NCBI RefSeq assembly: GCF_032062135.1
Contig: NC_092860.1
Location: 129,612,860-129,676,859, forward strand
Source: Pyxicephalus adspersus
Taxonomy: Eukaryota; Chordata; Amphibia; Anura; Pyxicephalidae
DNA: 64,000 nucleotides
Direction of reading: 5' to 3'
Positions 11,545 through 23,327 of the stretch are shown piece after piece. Position 1 is the stretch's first letter; each line of letters starts with the position of its first letter. A program made the translations under genes and the position numbers. The notes beneath the pieces are model-generated. The model ran no database searches. It was given only the letters and a program-made list of their open reading frames with translations, and was not told the origin of the DNA.

Positions 11545-12033
11545 TGTAATGCGCCCTAGGCACACAAACCACAGCCAACTCCAAGAATCATTTGTCAAGC
11601 TTTATTGGTAGTCATAAAACAAGACAGGGCTAATCACAGGTGATTGGTCCAATAAGCGTGACACAGAGGGGTAAAGCAGAGACTGGTCAGGAACAATCCG
11701 AGGTCAGGGCAGGCGGAGTTCAAGCAGAGTCAGGTATCAGACCAGGTTGCTTTGGTAATGGCAAAACAGGTTAATATAAACGGACACAGAGAACGCACCC
11801 AAGCACACTGTACTAACAGAGGCTTATAGCGGGCAATGGTGTTCATCACAGGTTCTCCTTAAATGGCCAGAGTGCCCAATGACCCTGCAACACCTGGCGC
11901 CATTTGATTGGAGGGTAACACGCTGCAAGCAGTGCAGCAGCCTCAGCCATGCTGCCTGCTGCAATGGCGTCTCCCTCTGCGGCTGGGATCCCCAGGGACG
12001 CCGTGGGCTCGCTGGACAAGTAAGTTCCTTACA
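11545..12033 (-). mobile_element. Solo LTR of an LTR retrotransposon
   Basis: The 489-bp segment starts TGTAATGCGCC and ends TTCCTTACA, giving TGTAA...TTACA ends. It is flanked by a perfect 5-bp direct repeat CAAAG (11540-11544 and 12034-12038). TG...CA ends with a 5-bp duplication are the hallmark of an LTR insertion. Minus orientation is inferred from an AATAAA on that strand (11601-11606 on plus), near the expected 3' end of the LTR. There is no second LTR or internal gag-pol nearby, so recombination between the LTRs has probably removed the body. The open frames at 11824-12064 are inside it. Class (Gypsy-like or other) is not determined. Confidence 0.82.
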
Positions 12034-13454
12034 CAAAGCATATTTAAAATTATTAAGTATGTAATTTGTTTAGATTTAATATTTTGATTTTGAGATAAAA
12101 ATAAAAAAATACATTGTTGGAAATTGTTAGATTGTTGATAAAAAAAAAAAGATTGAAAAGGCTGTTGGGTTTTCCCTTTTTCCCCATGACAATGTAGTCC
12201 ACAGTAACAAGGTATTGAAAAGTTTCAAAACAAAGGTTTAACAATGGGGAGTGGGGGGGGGGGCTTGAACATACTAAAGGTCCCACTATTAGCCATTTAA
12301 AGCCCTCCAGACCAGTGCTGAATGGTCAAGCAGGACACTATTGAAGTATTTGACCTTGGAGCAATTGAATTTCTGCCATTGAACACCACAGGTTTATCTT
12401 AAACTTACTGAGGAGCCAAACCAAAATCACTTTCCTTTTAATCAGTTTAATCAGTTCTACTTCTACTGTGAAGTCACTGACAGAGGTATGGAAAAGACCC
12501 ATAACATTTTCTAAACTACAGCAAAAAAAAAAAAAAAACCTTCAGATCTCCTGCCTCCTCTTTGTGCATTTCGCAGCTGGACAGACTAAAATACAAAGCT
12601 CTTTTGGGCAGGGTCCTCTCCTCCGCCTGTGTCATTGTTTGTATCTGTCTGTCGGTCAATCCCTATTTATTGTAATATGTTGGGGATTTATTAATATAGT
12701 TTGTTATTAATAATATTATTATTATTATTAATAATAATATTAATAATCATTTGACAGGTAAACAATGTCCATGTTTAAATCTTAGCAACAAACTTTTACA
12801 ATGATTTCCTCTTCCTGTCCAAATTTGTTTTTTGTTAACCTTCCCTTCTGTACATCAACAATACAATATTTCAGTTTCTTACTGAAGTGACCTATATGCA
12901 TACAGTGGTAAAATAAGGCTGCAGACTATATAGGAAACTTTGCTGTGAACCTATATGCAACACCTTGATAGGATCTCCTGTTTAGGACATAAAGTAGTTA
13001 CTTTTCCATTTGTAGGTGCAGGATATATTTTACATGTATTGAAGTTCTCTCTTGTGGCCTTTACCAAAAGTAAAAATGACTTTGTTCTTTATATTAGTAT
13101 TATATATATTTAAGAATTGATATACTAAATACGTTTTGTGTTCATTTATTATGCTTTACCTCCAACTTTTAGTTTGTTTATTTATTTATTTAATTGTTTG
13201 TGTTGTTCTTCAGTTTTAGACTGTAACCTATTCTCATTTTTGACCAAATAAAAAGAGTAGTATTTGTGCTTTTGTACAGAAAACTGTCTGACATCACTTT
13301 ACTGAACACACTATATGTTCTATGTATGAATTATTCTGCTGTAGATTTGTTTAAAAAATCTGTTTCTTTCCCATTCATTTGCTATTGTGACAGCTGTGGA
13401 CTATTGACGATTGGCAACTTGGTGGCTGAACGACTCATTGTTTTAGTAGGAGAA
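12034..13454. other. Intergenic DNA with several simple repeats
   Basis: It contains a run of about 11 G at 12253-12263, an A-run near 12522-12538 and a TAA/TTA trinucleotide tract (listed separately). CCTATATGCA occurs twice, near 12891 and 12951. No gene seen. Confidence 0.55.
12705..12748. repeat. (TAA)n/(TTA)n palindromic microsatellite
   Basis: TAATAATATTATTATTATTA runs into TTAATAATAATATTAATAAT. The unit flips from TTA to TAA, so the tract can fold on itself. Confidence 0.9.
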
Positions 13455-13462
13455 CTGTAGAG

Positions 13463-14206
13463 CAGCAGTTGACAACCTTTCGGAACTCATGGAACACTAA
13501 ATTCATAATTTTATATCCCGTGGACCAATAAATGATTTTTTTAAAAAGATAAATACATTTGTAAAATAATGATCTTCCTAATGGTGCCTGACAAGGACTG
13601 TGGAGGCTCTGATTCATTGATCAGCTTCCGGCTAAGTGAAGTATTACTATTGTTACTATTATCATTAGTTGTGTTATCTTTGCTATTACTAAAGAAATGC
13701 AAAATATTCATTTGCTTTTTCTCACTCATTATGGGATTATTTCATTCCAATCTAAGATCAAACAATAAATGACGAAAGTCAAACTATTTAATGTCATTTA
13801 AAATAACAGTTAAAGAAAATACACAGTTAAGGTCATACTTATCTAAATGAGCATCTAAGAAATAAACAAATAAAGTAAAACAATCGGATAAGAATCAGTA
13901 TTTGCACAGCGGGTGACTGTTGTAATGGTGGGAACAATACTGAAGCGTACTGCTCGGCAACGGTCGCCTCATACAACAAGACTACACTGATGTAATGCTG
14001 TGCCTCACTTGTTTTTCCACCTCTAGAACAGTTCATAATTTTAGTGCAATAAAAGGTGAAAATTGTCATTCAGAGTACAAGAATTTATTAGAATATTATT
14101 TTTGTTTAATTGTTAATAGAACATAAAATTTGCATTACAAAATTTCCAAATTTTTCTGTGGACGCCAAAATTTTCTCATGGACCAAATTGGTCTTGGTGA
14201 CCGCTG
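13463..14206. mobile_element. hAT-like non-autonomous element, family D, longest copy
   Basis: The left end is CAGCAGTTGACAACCTTTCG. The right end reads ACCGCTG, whose reverse complement begins CAGCGGTCACC. Flanks are CTGTAGAG (13455-13462) and TTGTAGAA (14207-14214), matching at 6 of 8 bases, as expected for an old 8-bp hAT duplication. Near each end sits a GGACCA word followed by AT-rich sequence. The 744-bp interior carries no recognisable hAT transposase. Shorter relatives with similar ends are at 28798-29080, 56134-56406 and 59745-60121. Confidence 0.72.
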
Positions 14207-14226
14207 TTGTAGAAAGATAGAACTAT

Positions 14227-14364
14227 GGACCTGATTTATTAAAGCTCCCCAGGGCTGGAGAGGTTACACTTTCATCAGTAAAGCTGGGTGATCCAGTAAA
14301 CCTGGAATGGACTTGGTCCAGGGTTCAAAACATTTAGCAAATAGCAACTGACTTTGAAGAATTT
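14227..14364. mobile_element. Palindromic MITE, family A, left half
   Basis: It begins GGACCTGATTTATTAAAGCT, continues with AAGCTGGGTGATCCAGTAAA and the centre AACATTTAGCAAATAGCAAC, then stops. The right arm is absent. It lies 20 bp beyond the hAT-like element ending at 14206. Confidence 0.88.
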
Positions 14365-14403
14365 AAGAGGAGTTGACTGGCAGAATAATTTATAAATAGA
14401 GCT

Positions 14404-14640
14404 GATTGGCTAGGGAAAGGAAAATCCTGATGACGCTTGTGCGTGTGCAGCCGTGGGAATTATCCTGTCATTGTGGGATAACCTGTAAAAAAATAAAAGT
14501 TAGTTACACAAATCACACACATTCAATAAATTACTTTAACATTCGAAAGTCGAATCCCATGTTTTTTGGGTCCGGTCTATCCGAATTCGAACAGCCATAT
14601 TTGGGTCGAATATGAGGACAACCCGAATTCAAACACCAAC
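14404..14640. repeat. Possible fragment of a hAT-like foldback repeat
   Basis: It contains CAGCCGTGGGAATTATCCTG, also found in altered form near 24970 and 46070, followed by a TTCGAA-rich stretch (ATTCGAAAGTCGAATCCC, CCGAATTCGAACAGCC). The shared wording suggests a scrap of the family at 45923-46500, with unclear borders. Confidence 0.4.
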
Positions 14641-17639
14641 ACTACTGAACATGATCATGCTAAACTCAGCATTCTAATGCCATTCAATCCATTGATTGAT
14701 TTTTACCTGATAACTCCTGGTACCTATTTTATCTTCAAAGCACCCAACTACTGATATTACTAGCAGACTTACTACCTGATTACTTGATTGATTACATGAT
14801 TACTACATGAAAACTGATTGCCGGTCTTTTGATACAACAATACATTAAAATATCTGCTTGGTCTGAAAATATATCTTTTATGCTTTTTTTATAGCCAGGA
14901 CAAAGTTTGGGAGTTTTATTAAAATGTTGTGGTTTCAGTAATTGCATATTTTTTGGTGATTTGAGCCTATACTTGGAGCACCTGTTGGGTTATATGAGTG
15001 TGATCACATTTATATTTTTTTTAACTAAGACCGAGAATGGATGAATGAGCCCTGGTTACACAGAACTATATTTATAACATGGAAAACACCCTAGTTAGTT
15101 CTCTTACATGTTCGTTTTGGAAAACAAGAAAAAACAAAAATAGTTCAATTTAAAAATGTCAGGTACAGAAAAAATTAGATTTAGGTGGGATGTCAGGGAT
15201 AATATGTGGAAATAGGGACATCCTTCAAAGCATTTGTTTCAATTAACAAAATGTTGGTATTGGCAGTTCTATTACTTGATCCATATATTCTCCACTTATC
15301 GGTTGGGAATTCCAAATCTCTCCTACATCCCCTAATAGAGGAAGCTATTTGCAAAAACGCATTAGTAAACCAAGAATTTCTGAAGGACTCCAACCATGTT
15401 GCCACAGTTTGTCGCCTGAATGGACTAATTGGTGGCATTGAACTCTGCTAATGGTATCTTGACTAATTCCTTTTGAAAAAGTACAGTAATTATGTTGAAT
15501 AAATCTGTTCATGTTTTTGTATAGTTGCGTGTAAATTGTTTCTTTTGTCAACAATCAAAAAGCACCACTTTTCCATAAAGACCCCAGTCTGGGCATGGAT
15601 TGGTATGTCTTCATTAAAAAGTTATTATTTTACCTCTAAAGCCACACCCCATTAAAAAAGTTAGGGATTCAGCTTTTAGAGTAAATTTACCTGGGATAAA
15701 CTTGTCCTTAAATTAAATGAACACTGCAAAATTTCACAAACTTGAATTTGCTTTGCATATGGATTATTCCTACAAATCCTCGGCCCCAGGCACTGCACAG
15801 GCACAGATTATCCCTACAGGAATAGTAACCTTAATGATAATGTAAAACTTGACAAAGTTTTTAACAGGGGCCACCAAAGCATGTTTGGGAATGCTTTTAA
15901 ACACAAATAATTACAGTTTATAAATAAGCTTAGAAAACTTCTGGAATAAAAGAACTGAAAAGAAAGAACATTTATCAGTAAAATTGAGATTAGCATTCCT
16001 TATCAATGATTGCTTGCAATGTTCTCAAACAGATAAATTGTCCAATACACATAAAACAGATTAGTGAAATTAGTTTAGCTTGCAATGTATGATCATAACA
16101 TCAATTTCCCCTAAAGCAGAATACAATTTACACAATTAATAGGACAAGGAGAGTGAAAGAGATAAGAAACTGTGGATATTAATTTTCTCAATCCAAGAAT
16201 CAATCGATTACATTCCGTGTTACCGACCTAGTTATCTTCATAATATGTATCTTCTGCGCTTTTCTAATGATGCAGTTTTAAAGTGTATCCATTTCTTGGG
16301 AGTTCAGCAGGAAAGAAGGTACATTATAATATCCCTTCGTATTCATATTGATTTCTATAAATACCAAACTTTACTAGGATGCATTTAAATATGTTTCATT
16401 CACAGCAACCAACAAATGTCTAAGTGAACTCCTTTATGAGTTAAAACTATGCATACTGTGCGGTCTTTATTATAGTAATAATAGTTTTATATACATGGCT
16501 CTGTGTTTTCCTGATGTAAATACCAACTACTAAGCAAATAAAAGAGTCTAACTGTTATATAGAAGTAGTGACTAATTTATTTATTGTTGCATGGAAAGCA
16601 TATTGTATTTCTCTCAATAGGTTGATGTAGAGCAGTATTAATGCATAGCATGTATCTATTGTATCCGTAGCTTATATTGTTGATCACTTGGGATGTTTTA
16701 GTAAGGAAAGGTGACTTCCATAACTCTGCTCATGTCTGGTATAGACACCACATATATTAGACTACAGAGTGTTTAAAAAAGGATAAAAATGCACACGCAG
16801 ACCATCCATATCGAGCAAATGCATATCAATTGCAGATATCTCAATGGTCATTCAATTACAAAAGAAAGGTAGGTTATAGTAAAACTTTTTTAAGTATTAA
16901 ATCTGTGGTTTGATTAAAACAATAGGTTTGATAAAACTATACTGCCAGCCTTTTTTTTAAAAAAGTTAACTCCACTACCGTTTTTCTTTTTGCACATTTG
17001 TAAATATCCCTTCCTGCACTGAAAGCCATTATTCCTATTTACTTTTGAAAGGACCAATTTCCCTTTCCGCATGTCACATTGGTCCTATGGTGTCTGCATT
17101 GGTCTTGTCCCTAAAATTCAGTGATTTAGTTATGAAAAGCATGGGTTCAATACTGACTATAGTATACTTTAGTGTTCACTAAAAGCTCAGTGCTGCCAAA
17201 ACTGTAATTCTAGAAGTAAATAGCCAATCCATTTTTTATATGGATGTTCTTGAATCCCTTAGTCACCCTTAGTACGTTCCACAAAAAGGTAATATTTAAA
17301 AAGTATATGTAAACTATTTCAGAATTTTATGTATCTCATAAAGTCATATCCACATCACTTTAATAAGAACAGATATAAAGGCCTGGTGATCTATTAGAAC
17401 TTTATTTTTCCAAATCCCACATACAAAGTGAAATAATAAAAACGTATACTGTATAAATGTAAGGTTATTTTCAGACTGGCTTCCTCATGCCAGTTAACTG
17501 CTGCCTTGGGGGAAACATTACATGCAGCATCTACCCATGGCTGCCCAACAGCAAATAAATGAGCTGGAAATGTAAGACTCTGGTGCAGCAATAGTACTTG
17601 CCAGTCACCAGCCCCTAACTCTAATGCTTCTGTCTTCAC
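14641..17639. other. Intergenic AT-rich DNA, no gene seen
   Basis: Overlapping open frames on both strands at 15193-15451 (81 codons each) are antisense shadows of one another and match no family I know. The rest is ordinary AT-rich sequence without repeat partners in the window. Confidence 0.5.
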
Positions 17640-18252
17640 TTATAGCAAGCGCCTGCTCAAGGCTCAAGTCTGGTTGTGTTCGTTGCACACGGTTGACTTT
17701 GTTGCGGGGATGGTGCCTGGGGAAGGGCTGGCAGAGGACCAGGAGACAACAGATAAAGCAATCCCAAGATTCCAACAGGGACAATCCAGAATACAGAGGA
17801 AGAGGCCATACACAGATAATCCGTCCACCAGACAAGGTACACAAGGGCAAGACACAAACCAAGACACAAGAGTCGGGGTCAAAGGCAAAAGGTCCATCCA
17901 GACAGCATAAATTGACAGATCAGAAACAGGCAAGGTCAGCAACAGTAAATCACACAAGACAATCTCTGGTACAGATTAGCTCAACTAAATGCTCTAACAG
18001 GCCCTGCGGACTGTGAGCAGAAAGGCTAAAAAATCCCTACCAACCATTGACAGTGCATGATTGAGTCAGGAACTAATCTGCCTCTAAAATCCCCTTCTGC
18101 TGTGCATAGCCTCAGAGTGTACACTAAGGATGCCTATAAAGTATCTCAGGCTGCACGTCTAAAGGGAAGCAGGGGTTACTGCTATTGCTGCCAGCAACTC
18201 GGGGCTGCACGCGATTGCTTGTTCTAGAGGCAGTTCTGAACCTGACCTAACA
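17640..18252 (-). mobile_element. LTR-like repeat fragment
   Basis: The block is GC-richer and rich in CAGG/GACA words, ending GACCTAACA. The general layout resembles the solo LTR at 11545-12033 in the same orientation: a purine-rich CAGGTCAG-like stretch, then a GC-rich stretch, then an end close to TAACA. I found no matching left end or 5-bp duplication, so the left side is probably truncated. The longest open frame in the window (17624-18016, 130 codons) lies mostly inside it. That frame is low in complexity, rich in Gln, Lys and Arg, and resembles no domain. Confidence 0.4.
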
Positions 18253-19565
18253 CAAACTCTGCAATAACCCCATTGTGATTAGGCCACAGTAGATAGTGAC
18301 AACATATTAAATTTCTGTTGGTTTTTATAGTGCAAATATCCGAAACCTAAGCTTTCAAATTGGTATTAATATGTTTATAATGGTACTATTGTTAATTTTT
18401 AATCTACACAAATAATTTCTAATTTTTGGCCCATGTGTGGCTTGCCAGGGTTGCCATTTTCTGCCGAACTTGATTGAAGTGGGGCTGCCACAATTAAACT
18501 ACACCTCTATTACCCCTTTTAATTTGCTAGCACAGGTTTTTAACTAATTCATTTCTGAGGGGCTTTGTTAGTGTCACATGGATTGCAAAACAACATAGAA
18601 AAGTTTTATTTAGGATAAATATGCTTTTTTTCAAGAAATTGTAACTTAAGTATGGTGAAATATGATCTAAGTGAAGGCAGATACATCAAAATCTATTTCA
18701 CTTAAAATGATTTTACTGTATTCACATTATAATATGAAAACATAATAATCACATAAATTATCTTATATTTGTTCTGGATCATGTCTTTTTTGACTAATAG
18801 TAAATTGCATTATGTATTTTGGTGTATCAGGAAAGAAATACAGGAGTTTGCCAGTAATTGCCACTCTGTTCGAAATAATGCTGCTTGCAATGTTTTTTGC
18901 TTATTGATAATAGCAACAGCTCGGAGTAAAAGAGTTTAATAATTCTTTTATAATCGCAAAATATCCTAATTAAGAAAAACCTGGAAACCTCCACAGATGG
19001 GGTGTTGGACAGAACTGCTGAAGTGTTTAATGCACCACTAAAAAAGTACTTTTGCTGCCAAACATTACACCCGTAGAGATCACTGCATGCTGGGAGTGAA
19101 ATATACATTGTAATAACATCATGTCTGCACATTTATTAACAAATATTTTTGACACATAGCAAAATAAACAATAATTATATAACAGAGGAACAGAATCATA
19201 TGTAATCATATGTAGTTTTTTTCCCAGATTTTCAGAGTTAACTAATTCATTTCTCAGATTTACCACATTATTTTTAAAAACATTGTTTCAAAAATAGAAA
19301 GAAGTCCATCCCCCTTGGGGAAAACATTTTACTCGTGGGACAGTACAACTAATATGTTGTTCTGTTGGCTGCCAGTAGGGATACTCCACAACAGAGACCT
19401 CAGCAAGGATTTTACAGATGTTGGTATTGTACACTAAGTTGCACATTTGCCTATAAGTGTATTTTCTATAGATTCCTGTGAACAGCAAAGTAAGAAGCTT
19501 TAATTGAGAAAGAGGGAGGTCTTGCAATAAAAAAAAAAAACTCCTCATTTTGAATTACTAGGCAA
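18253..19565. other. Intergenic AT-rich DNA, nothing recognised
   Basis: No gene, RNA gene or shared repeat seen. Minus-strand frames of 79-101 codons at 18827-19266 have no recognisable domain. Confidence 0.5.
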
Positions 19566-19689
19566 AGTTCCAGGATTGAAAACATTTGCTAAAAAAAAGC
19601 AAATGAATAAAATCCATTCCAGGTTTACTATCACCCAGCTTCACTGATGAAAGTGTATCCTCTCTAGAGAGCTTTAATAAATCAGCCCA
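19566..19689. mobile_element. Palindromic MITE, family A, right half
   Basis: It carries the centre and right arm: AACATTTGCT, AAATCCATTCCAGGTTTAC, CACCCAGCTTCACTGATGAA, then AGAGCTTTAATAAATCAGCC. The left arm is missing. Confidence 0.88.
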
Positions 19690-20592
19690 AATGTACTAAG
19701 GTCCATAATAAAGAACATCTTTACCTCCAAGACAGGCAAAGCCACATAGTCAATTTTAAAGAGTTACATTCTTTTCTTGCTTGCTGTTCTAGCTTGTAGT
19801 TACAATCATTTGAAGATGTAAGCAAACCTACAAAAACATTGCAACCTTAAAGAATAATGCATGGAGGAGGGGTCATACATTTCATTGAGTCGATGTCAGA
19901 TAGTGCTAGAGAAGTATGCATAATTCCTTCATTAAATATTTTTGTTAAAATAAATGATTAAATGAATAAAAAAGCTAAGTTTCCATCTTTAATTTATTAT
20001 AAGTACATCACCTTTATCTGTGAACACTCTCAACATTTTTCCCACAATCTTACAAAACAGAAATGATTGGGTTCTTACTGTATGCCTTGTGCCATTTATA
20101 ATCAGTTTGGATTTTTTTTTTCTGGCTGCTCTGTATTGTTATGGAGGTATAACAATACTTTAATATATTATGGAGGTTCAGTATACTTCAGTTCTCCTAA
20201 CTGAAACCCTGAGCAATGTTGGGAATTCCCCCTTTTTAGAGTATAGAATGCCTACCCCAGAGATGAAGAGAAAAAGGGCAATGTATAGACTAGCAGAGGA
20301 GAACTTATGACAACACTGTTTGGTATTTCACTATACAAGAGGCAGCATTGTCAACTCAATGGCAGAAGGTAAAAGCATTCCATATTGTTGGCATTACTAC
20401 ATTTCAGGTCAGCAAATTTTTTTCTGTATTTGCAGTATTTTTTAAAGACATGAAACATTAGGGAAAACATGTATTGAAAAGATATGTGAAATATGTTTTT
20501 TTAAAAATATTTTATATATATATTTATTTTTCTTATACATTTTAAGCCATGGGTGCTGCTACCAACAAGGGCAGCATCTGTGATTGCATTAT
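19690..20592. other. Intergenic AT-rich DNA, nothing recognised
   Basis: No element or gene seen between the two flanking transposon copies. Confidence 0.5.
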
Positions 20593-20594
20593 TA

Positions 20595-21028
20595 CAGGTA
20601 GTCCCAGAGTTAAGGACATCTGACATACGGACGACACCTAGATATGAACGGGCCTTCCCTGCTCATTCGTGTGCAGGATGGAGGCTTGATGGGGGGAGGG
20701 GGCAGTTCGCATGACTTGCAGAAGAAGTTCTTTGCTTTCCTGCAAGCTCCTTTAACTCTTTAATGACAAAGACAAACTCTGCAATTGTTTCTTTTTGCAT
20801 GTCAAAGCACAGCTTGCACAAGAAGTTATTTAGTTTTTTTTTTGTTTGTGAATAACTCACAGTGAGGGTTTTATACAGTAACTGACACCACGCTGCCTAA
20901 TAATATGTTGAGACAAAATATGTCCTAATTACATTTATTAAATAATGTACCTGTTCTGACTTTTATTCAAATTCAACTTAAGGACAGACCTACAGTTCCT
21001 ATATCGTATGTAGTACGGGGACTACCTA
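20595..21028. mobile_element. Tigger/pogo-like non-autonomous element, family E
   Basis: The ends are inverted: CAGGTAGTCCC on the left and GGGGACTACCTA on the right. Both sides are flanked by TA (20593-20594 and 21029-21030). Second-level matches include TTAAGGACA near both ends. TA targets and CAG-starting ends fit the pogo/Tigger branch of Tc1/mariner. It is 434 bp long with no transposase. A fragment of the same family lies inverted at about 31430-31559. Confidence 0.78.
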
Positions 21029-21030
21029 TA

Positions 21031-21816
21031 TAATGTGGCATGCCATATACAACTTCCAAAATTGACATCATGTTTTTATTGACACAAATCTTATTGTGGA
21101 TATTTTTAAATATTGTTAGCATAAAATGCAAGTAACGTGTTATGTAGTTTGACTGCCTACTTAATCTCACACAGCAAGCAAACCTAAAAAGAGCCCAACT
21201 GTAAAATAAAAACAGTGAGCATGGAAGACTCAATGTCACTACAGCAATTTTAGCATTGAACACCAGGCATTACATTATGTTAATAAAAAAAATCAAGCGT
21301 AAAGCTTTTTGTCAAAATCTTTCAGCTGATGTCAGATAGAAGTCAGAATATGCAAATTATTTCTTATCATTTCTATTAAAATATATTTATCTATCACAGA
21401 AAGTGACAAACATAGCAAGAGAACATTTAAAATAGTTTCACAGATTGAAAATAGAAAAGCAGAAAAAAGATTTTATTAGTTTATTGAAAGCTTTTTAAAG
21501 CAATAACTACTTTAGACTTTTGTAACTGTTCACTAAGAGTTTATATTTTATTGTTACTTTTGAATTATTGTAATTGAAGTGATTCTAATGAGCAGATTTG
21601 TTCTCAATTACAACACAGTAACAAAATGGATGTATGGATTTTAGGTAGGTAGGTCATAGAATTTGAATATCTTACGATTCTATAGCTGCATTTTCATGTT
21701 ATGTGCATAAGGGGGTATTTTGAGTTCCAATGTACTGATTGACATGGCATCCTAAAAAACAAAATCTAAAATATCCAAATATCAGCCATAAATAGCTAAA
21801 TCTACCCTCACAAAAA
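21031..21816. other. Intergenic AT-rich DNA, nothing recognised
   Basis: No gene or repeat partner seen. Confidence 0.5.
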
Positions 21817-22148
21817 AGTCAAAGTTCCATTTTAAAAGAATGCAATCAGGCAGGACTTTTCTGCAGAATGGGACAGGCTATGTCCTCTCTTCAATAAGCA
21901 TTCTTACCTGCCTGATTGCTCCCACAGCTCACTGTTGACTGCTGAGATAACCAACACAGCATCCCTTGAACCCATGTGTGCTAGCATGGAGTTACGTTAT
22001 GTAACGTCATGTTACGTGCTGTCCTGGGCAATAAAGATGGTAGAAGATGGGAACAAGGAAAGAAGTAAGAAAAAGATAGTAACCTGTGATGAAACGGGGA
22101 CAGGTGAGTTATATCTGAGGTTAGCTCTGCATTAAAGTAGAAGCAAAC
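21817..22148. repeat. Possible MITE with internal hairpin
   Basis: The outer ends are weakly inverted: AGTTCCATTTTAA on the left versus TTAAAGTAGAAGC on the right. At 21842-21917 a clear hairpin pairs GCAATCAGGCAGG with CCTGCCTGATTGC. The same GCAATCAGGC arm occurs in the hairpin at 46331-46375. The open frames inside are shadows. Borders approximate. Confidence 0.45.
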
Positions 22149-22806
22149 GTTTCTGTCTCTAATATTATATCTTGCATTTAGTCTATACAGCAACATGGCA
22201 AATGTTTTTTCTTTCTCTTTTTGGAAACGTATATATGTATATCATTCCTTTTCTTTCTTTATAAGTTGCCCAGAGCAGGATCCCTCATTAAATCTGTGAA
22301 CAATAAACAAACCTAAAAAAAACTCTTAAGTAACATCTCACTGCTGGAAGGCCTGATTAAAACCACTAAAAACTGCTTTGTGTCGTTTTTGTCCAGCTCA
22401 GTTGACTGGCCAGCTTGATACTTAATAGCACACAAGGCAAACCTAGGATTATGATAGAGACGCTAAGAAAGACAGCTTGTCCACTCTGCATCAATGGACC
22501 ATCAATAAACTCGAAGGAGTTTATTTACAGATACCATATGAATGATGGTACAGAACAAAACATTGTAAAATTCAGAATGGGTATAACAAAATTTTAAAGT
22601 AAGTAACTCTTTTAGGGAGAATGTACGAATCATTTAGAGACAGCAACAATGAGAACCCTGACAAAATGCCCTGTCAGTAGCATGATATGCTATGTACAAA
22701 TTTGGTCCTGATTGTTGGAGTCACTGATTTAAAGACCAACTCTTGCCAAAAATATTTGATATAGTTTGCCATGAATGGAAAAGGGTTGAAGTTTGTCTGT
22801 TTTGGA
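22149..22806. other. Intergenic DNA, nothing recognised
   Basis: No gene or shared repeat seen. Confidence 0.5.
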
Positions 22807-23027
22807 CAGTAATACCTCAGCTAATGAGTGACCATGATAAATTTTTTGTCTAATGAAGATTTTTTTGTGCTGTGTTTTGGTTTTGGCTAACAAAGATGGA
22901 CTCCACTTACGAATGCATAGTGGATGCCCAATAACAAACTGCAGCCGCGCTGAGCTGCATTTTCACTTCATATCAGCTAACGGGTGTAATTCCGGAACTA
23001 ATTATCTTGGTTAGTCGAGGTGTGCTG
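22807..23027. mobile_element. Tigger/pogo-like MITE, family F
   Basis: The left end is CAGTAATACCTCAGCTAATG. The right end, reverse complemented, is CAGCACACCTCGACTAACC, so the ends are inverted repeats of CAGNNNTACCTCRNYTAAYNAG type. TA follows the right end, and GA sits where the left TA is expected (one change). The 221-bp length and the lack of coding sequence fit a MITE. Confidence 0.65.
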
Positions 23028-23196
23028 TATCACTGTAATGATCTCTATTGAACATAGATGAGACATAGACATAGGATGATTAAAAACATCAAGGGTAAAA
23101 TTTTGCCAACAGGGTCATAATAAAAAAAAACAAAAACACATTTTAGTAGAAAGAGTTACAAATTATTATAATTATGCAAATAAAAAAAAAAGCACA

Positions 23197-23241
23197 GTGA
23201 GTTTTGCTTTATGTTGCAACTGAGCTGAAGCAAAAACTCAC
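23197..23241. repeat. Short hairpin
   Basis: GTGAGTTTTGCTT pairs with AAGCAAAAACTCAC across an 18-base loop. It may be one arm of a decayed MITE that continues to the tandem repeat at 23281. Confidence 0.7.
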
Positions 23242-23280
23242 CATGTAAAGCATGCTCAATCATATGCAAGTGAAAACTTG

Positions 23281-23327
23281 CTAAGTAAAGTGCTGCGTGC
23301 TAAGTAAAGTGCTGCGTGCTAAGTAAA
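23281..23327. repeat. 19-bp tandem repeat
   Basis: CTAAGTAAAGTGCTGCGTG occurs twice exactly and begins a third time (CTAAGTAAA). Confidence 0.95.

Noticed and set aside
15193..15451. Antisense pair of 81-codon frames
   Set aside because: Complementary frames of equal length are usually chance shadows. Neither translation resembles a known family.
17624..18016. 130-codon open frame as a protein-coding gene
   Set aside because: It lies inside an LTR-like repeat block, has no recognisable domain and is overlapped by open frames on the other strand and in other frames.
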